A stretch of 64,000 nt of DNA from Diplocloster agilis (GTDB lineage Bacteria > Bacillota > Clostridia > Lachnospirales > Lachnospiraceae): NCBI RefSeq assembly GCF_019042275.1, contig NZ_JAHQCW010000005.1:1-64000 (forward strand), read 5' to 3'. Both the position numbers and the translations under genes were made by a program. Under the pieces are notes generated by a model. It made no database searches. It saw only the letters and a list, made by a program, of their open reading frames with translations, and was not told the DNA's origin. Every line of letters starts with the position of its first letter. Position 1 is the stretch's first letter. Below, in pieces: positions 62,936-64,000 of the stretch.

Positions 62936-63664
62936 ATGTATGATTATAATTCTTTTTACAGCTCTCAGGATAAATGTGTTGGGGAAAAATGTTTCATCAA
63001 TAATAAAGAATGCTACTTGGAATATAATGCTGATTTAGTTTCTTTTCATATTCAGCCTGGAGGCATTTCAAACCAATATATAATACAAACAGGGCAAAGC
63101 AGCTTCCTTGATTTTGGAGGCACTACCGAACCCAAAACGGCGACAGTAGAATTTTATGTCGGAGGTGCATCTGATGAGCAGGCGCATGAAAATATCTCAA
63201 ATCTTTTCTTGGCTTGTAAAGAATGTATCTTAAAACGCGAGCTGCATAGATTTGAGTATCCCGCGCTTCTCACGGGAAAGAATGTTGAGGAAACAGGAGT
63301 AGAACCTTACTACCTGGTAACATTAGACTTTATTGTAGTACAGCGCCTGCCCTTGGTATCCGCTGACATCTCAGAACCAGCCATCATTTACAATGAGGGA
63401 AACATACCATCAGGAGTCAGATATATACTAAAACCTCCCATAAATATCTCATTTTTCAAAATCAACGGCATAAAAGTAACGAATCTCCATGCCGGAAAGA
63501 ATTTCATTATAGACGGGATCAGCGGCAAAATCACGGAAAACGGCAATAACCGTTTTGCCGCCACAGATATCATCGATTTCCCCAAAATACTCCCTGGCAA
63601 AAATGAGATAAACATGTCCTACAATATCCCCGTAACGGTAGAATACTACCCGTTATTTGAATGA
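62936..63664 (+). CDS. Distal tail protein (Dit-like)
   Basis: About 242 aa, placed directly after the tape measure as in siphophages. The N-terminal half (GQSSFLDFGGTTEPKTATVEFYVG) and the later beta-rich segments fit the phage tail family. It would form the hub that carries the tail tip and receptor-binding proteins. GGGAGG precedes ATG 62936. Confidence 0.75.
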   Translation: MYDYNSFYSSQDKCVGEKCFINNKECYLEYNADLVSFHIQPGGISNQYIIQTGQSSFLDFGGTTEPKTATVEFYVGGASDEQAHENISNLFLACKECILKRELHRFEYPALLTGKNVEETGVEPYYLVTLDFIVVQRLPLVSADISEPAIIYNEGNIPSGVRYILKPPINISFFKINGIKVTNLHAGKNFIIDGISGKITENGNNRFAATDIIDFPKILPGKNEINMSYNIPVTVEYYPLFE

Positions 63665-63674
63665 AGGTGAAAAA

Positions 63675-64000
63675 ATGCTAAAAATACTAGATCCAAAAAC
63701 ACCAGGTATCGTGCATCCCTTTGAGCCGGAAGAGACGAAATGGAGTATTACGCATGCTTTCAACGGATACGATATACTTTCCTTTGAAATTCCGGCTCGG
63801 CATGAGATCTATCAATACATAACCGAGGAGTGCCGGATCATTGCAGAAAACAACCAATATTCTGTTAAATCAATCGATGAGCATTCACAGTATGTCGTAA
63901 TCGACTGCCAGCTGGATCTGGATGACTGGAGGGAGCGATTCTGGCGGGAATACCGGAAAGAAAATATAAGCCTGGCTGAACTGTTAAATGACATCAAACC
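63675..64000 (+). CDS. Tail-tip/tail-associated protein, cut by window end (Tal-like)
   Basis: The first 108 residues are seen (MLKILDPKTPGIVHPFEPEE and onward); they resemble the N-terminus of the prophage tail-tip/endopeptidase group that follows Dit. GAAGGTGA precedes ATG 63675. Any lytic or receptor-binding part lies to the right of the window. Confidence 0.65.
   Translation, partial: MLKILDPKTPGIVHPFEPEETKWSITHAFNGYDILSFEIPARHEIYQYITEECRIIAENNQYSVKSIDEHSQYVVIDCQLDLDDWRERFWREYRKENISLAELLNDIK

Noticed and set aside
53732-64000. Complete inducible prophage
   Set aside because: No integrase, terminase, portal, capsid or sheath gene is visible; a tail-only cluster fits better, although DNA to the right could change this.
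1-64000. CRISPR arrays, rRNA and tRNA genes
   Set aside because: No regularly spaced repeats and no tRNA or rRNA signature was found by eye on either strand.

Overview
The window looks like chromosomal DNA of a gut-type Firmicute, most likely Clostridia and probably Lachnospiraceae. The reasons are strong AGGAGG-type ribosome binding sites, several TTG starts, sigma-A promoters (TTGACA-17-TATAAT), CUT2 sugar ABC transporters with lipoprotein binding proteins, PTS-dependent dihydroxyacetone kinase, the GGGtGRT/iron-sulfur scaffold pair, and no outer-membrane genes. I found no rRNA, tRNA, CRISPR array or transposase gene.

Left third (1-20.7 kb): carbohydrate uptake and processing. A GC-rich, probably structured RNA lies at the left edge. 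It is followed by a hybrid sensor kinase with two extracellular binding domains, then a DeoR regulator with an orphan double ABC ATPase. Two complete CUT2 importers follow. The first (7654-11295) is transcribed behind a cyclase-family hydrolase. The second (12824-16607) is controlled by a divergent LacI regulator with three TTTCATGAAA palindromes. It continues into a Gfo/Idh/MocA oxidoreductase, a TIM-barrel isomerase, a small C-glycoside-deglycosidase beta-subunit-like protein and a second TIM-barrel protein of the alpha-subunit type. Together this reads as a one-operon system for importing a glycoside, oxidising its sugar and cleaving it by beta-elimination, as in DgpABC/DfgAB. A 409-bp near-palindrome with a forked tip follows the operon.

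Middle (20.7-51 kb): two paralogous lipoproteins; a GntR-controlled ABC exporter; a signalling group with a receiver/SARP regulator, a degenerate receiver and a broken GGDEF gene; a SorC regulator divergent from an SDR and a sorbose-1-phosphate-reductase-like gene; dhaKLM; a DNA glycosylase; asnS-asnA; MazG-like and GNAT genes; a C39-like protein; a CDP-alcohol phosphatidyltransferase; MarR-TauE; a CPBP protease; an amidase/response regulator/kinase operon on the minus strand; an inositol-monophosphatase-like gene; and the scaffold/GGGtGRT pair.

Right end (51-64 kb): accessory DNA. A 1.1-kb, AT-rich DUF4160/DUF2442 cassette is bracketed by two copies of the 3' end and terminator of the GGGtGRT gene. 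Further right, an ImmR/ImmA-type repressor and protease face a rightward promoter with repeated operators. That promoter leads to a lytic transglycosylase, a late-regulator-like gene, a tail tube, frameshifted tail chaperones, a tape measure, a distal tail protein and a cut-off tail-tip gene. No integrase, terminase, portal or capsid gene is seen between the regulators and the tail genes, and no sheath. A non-contractile (F-type) tailocin or a head-less prophage remnant is therefore the best reading, with the right part outside the window.
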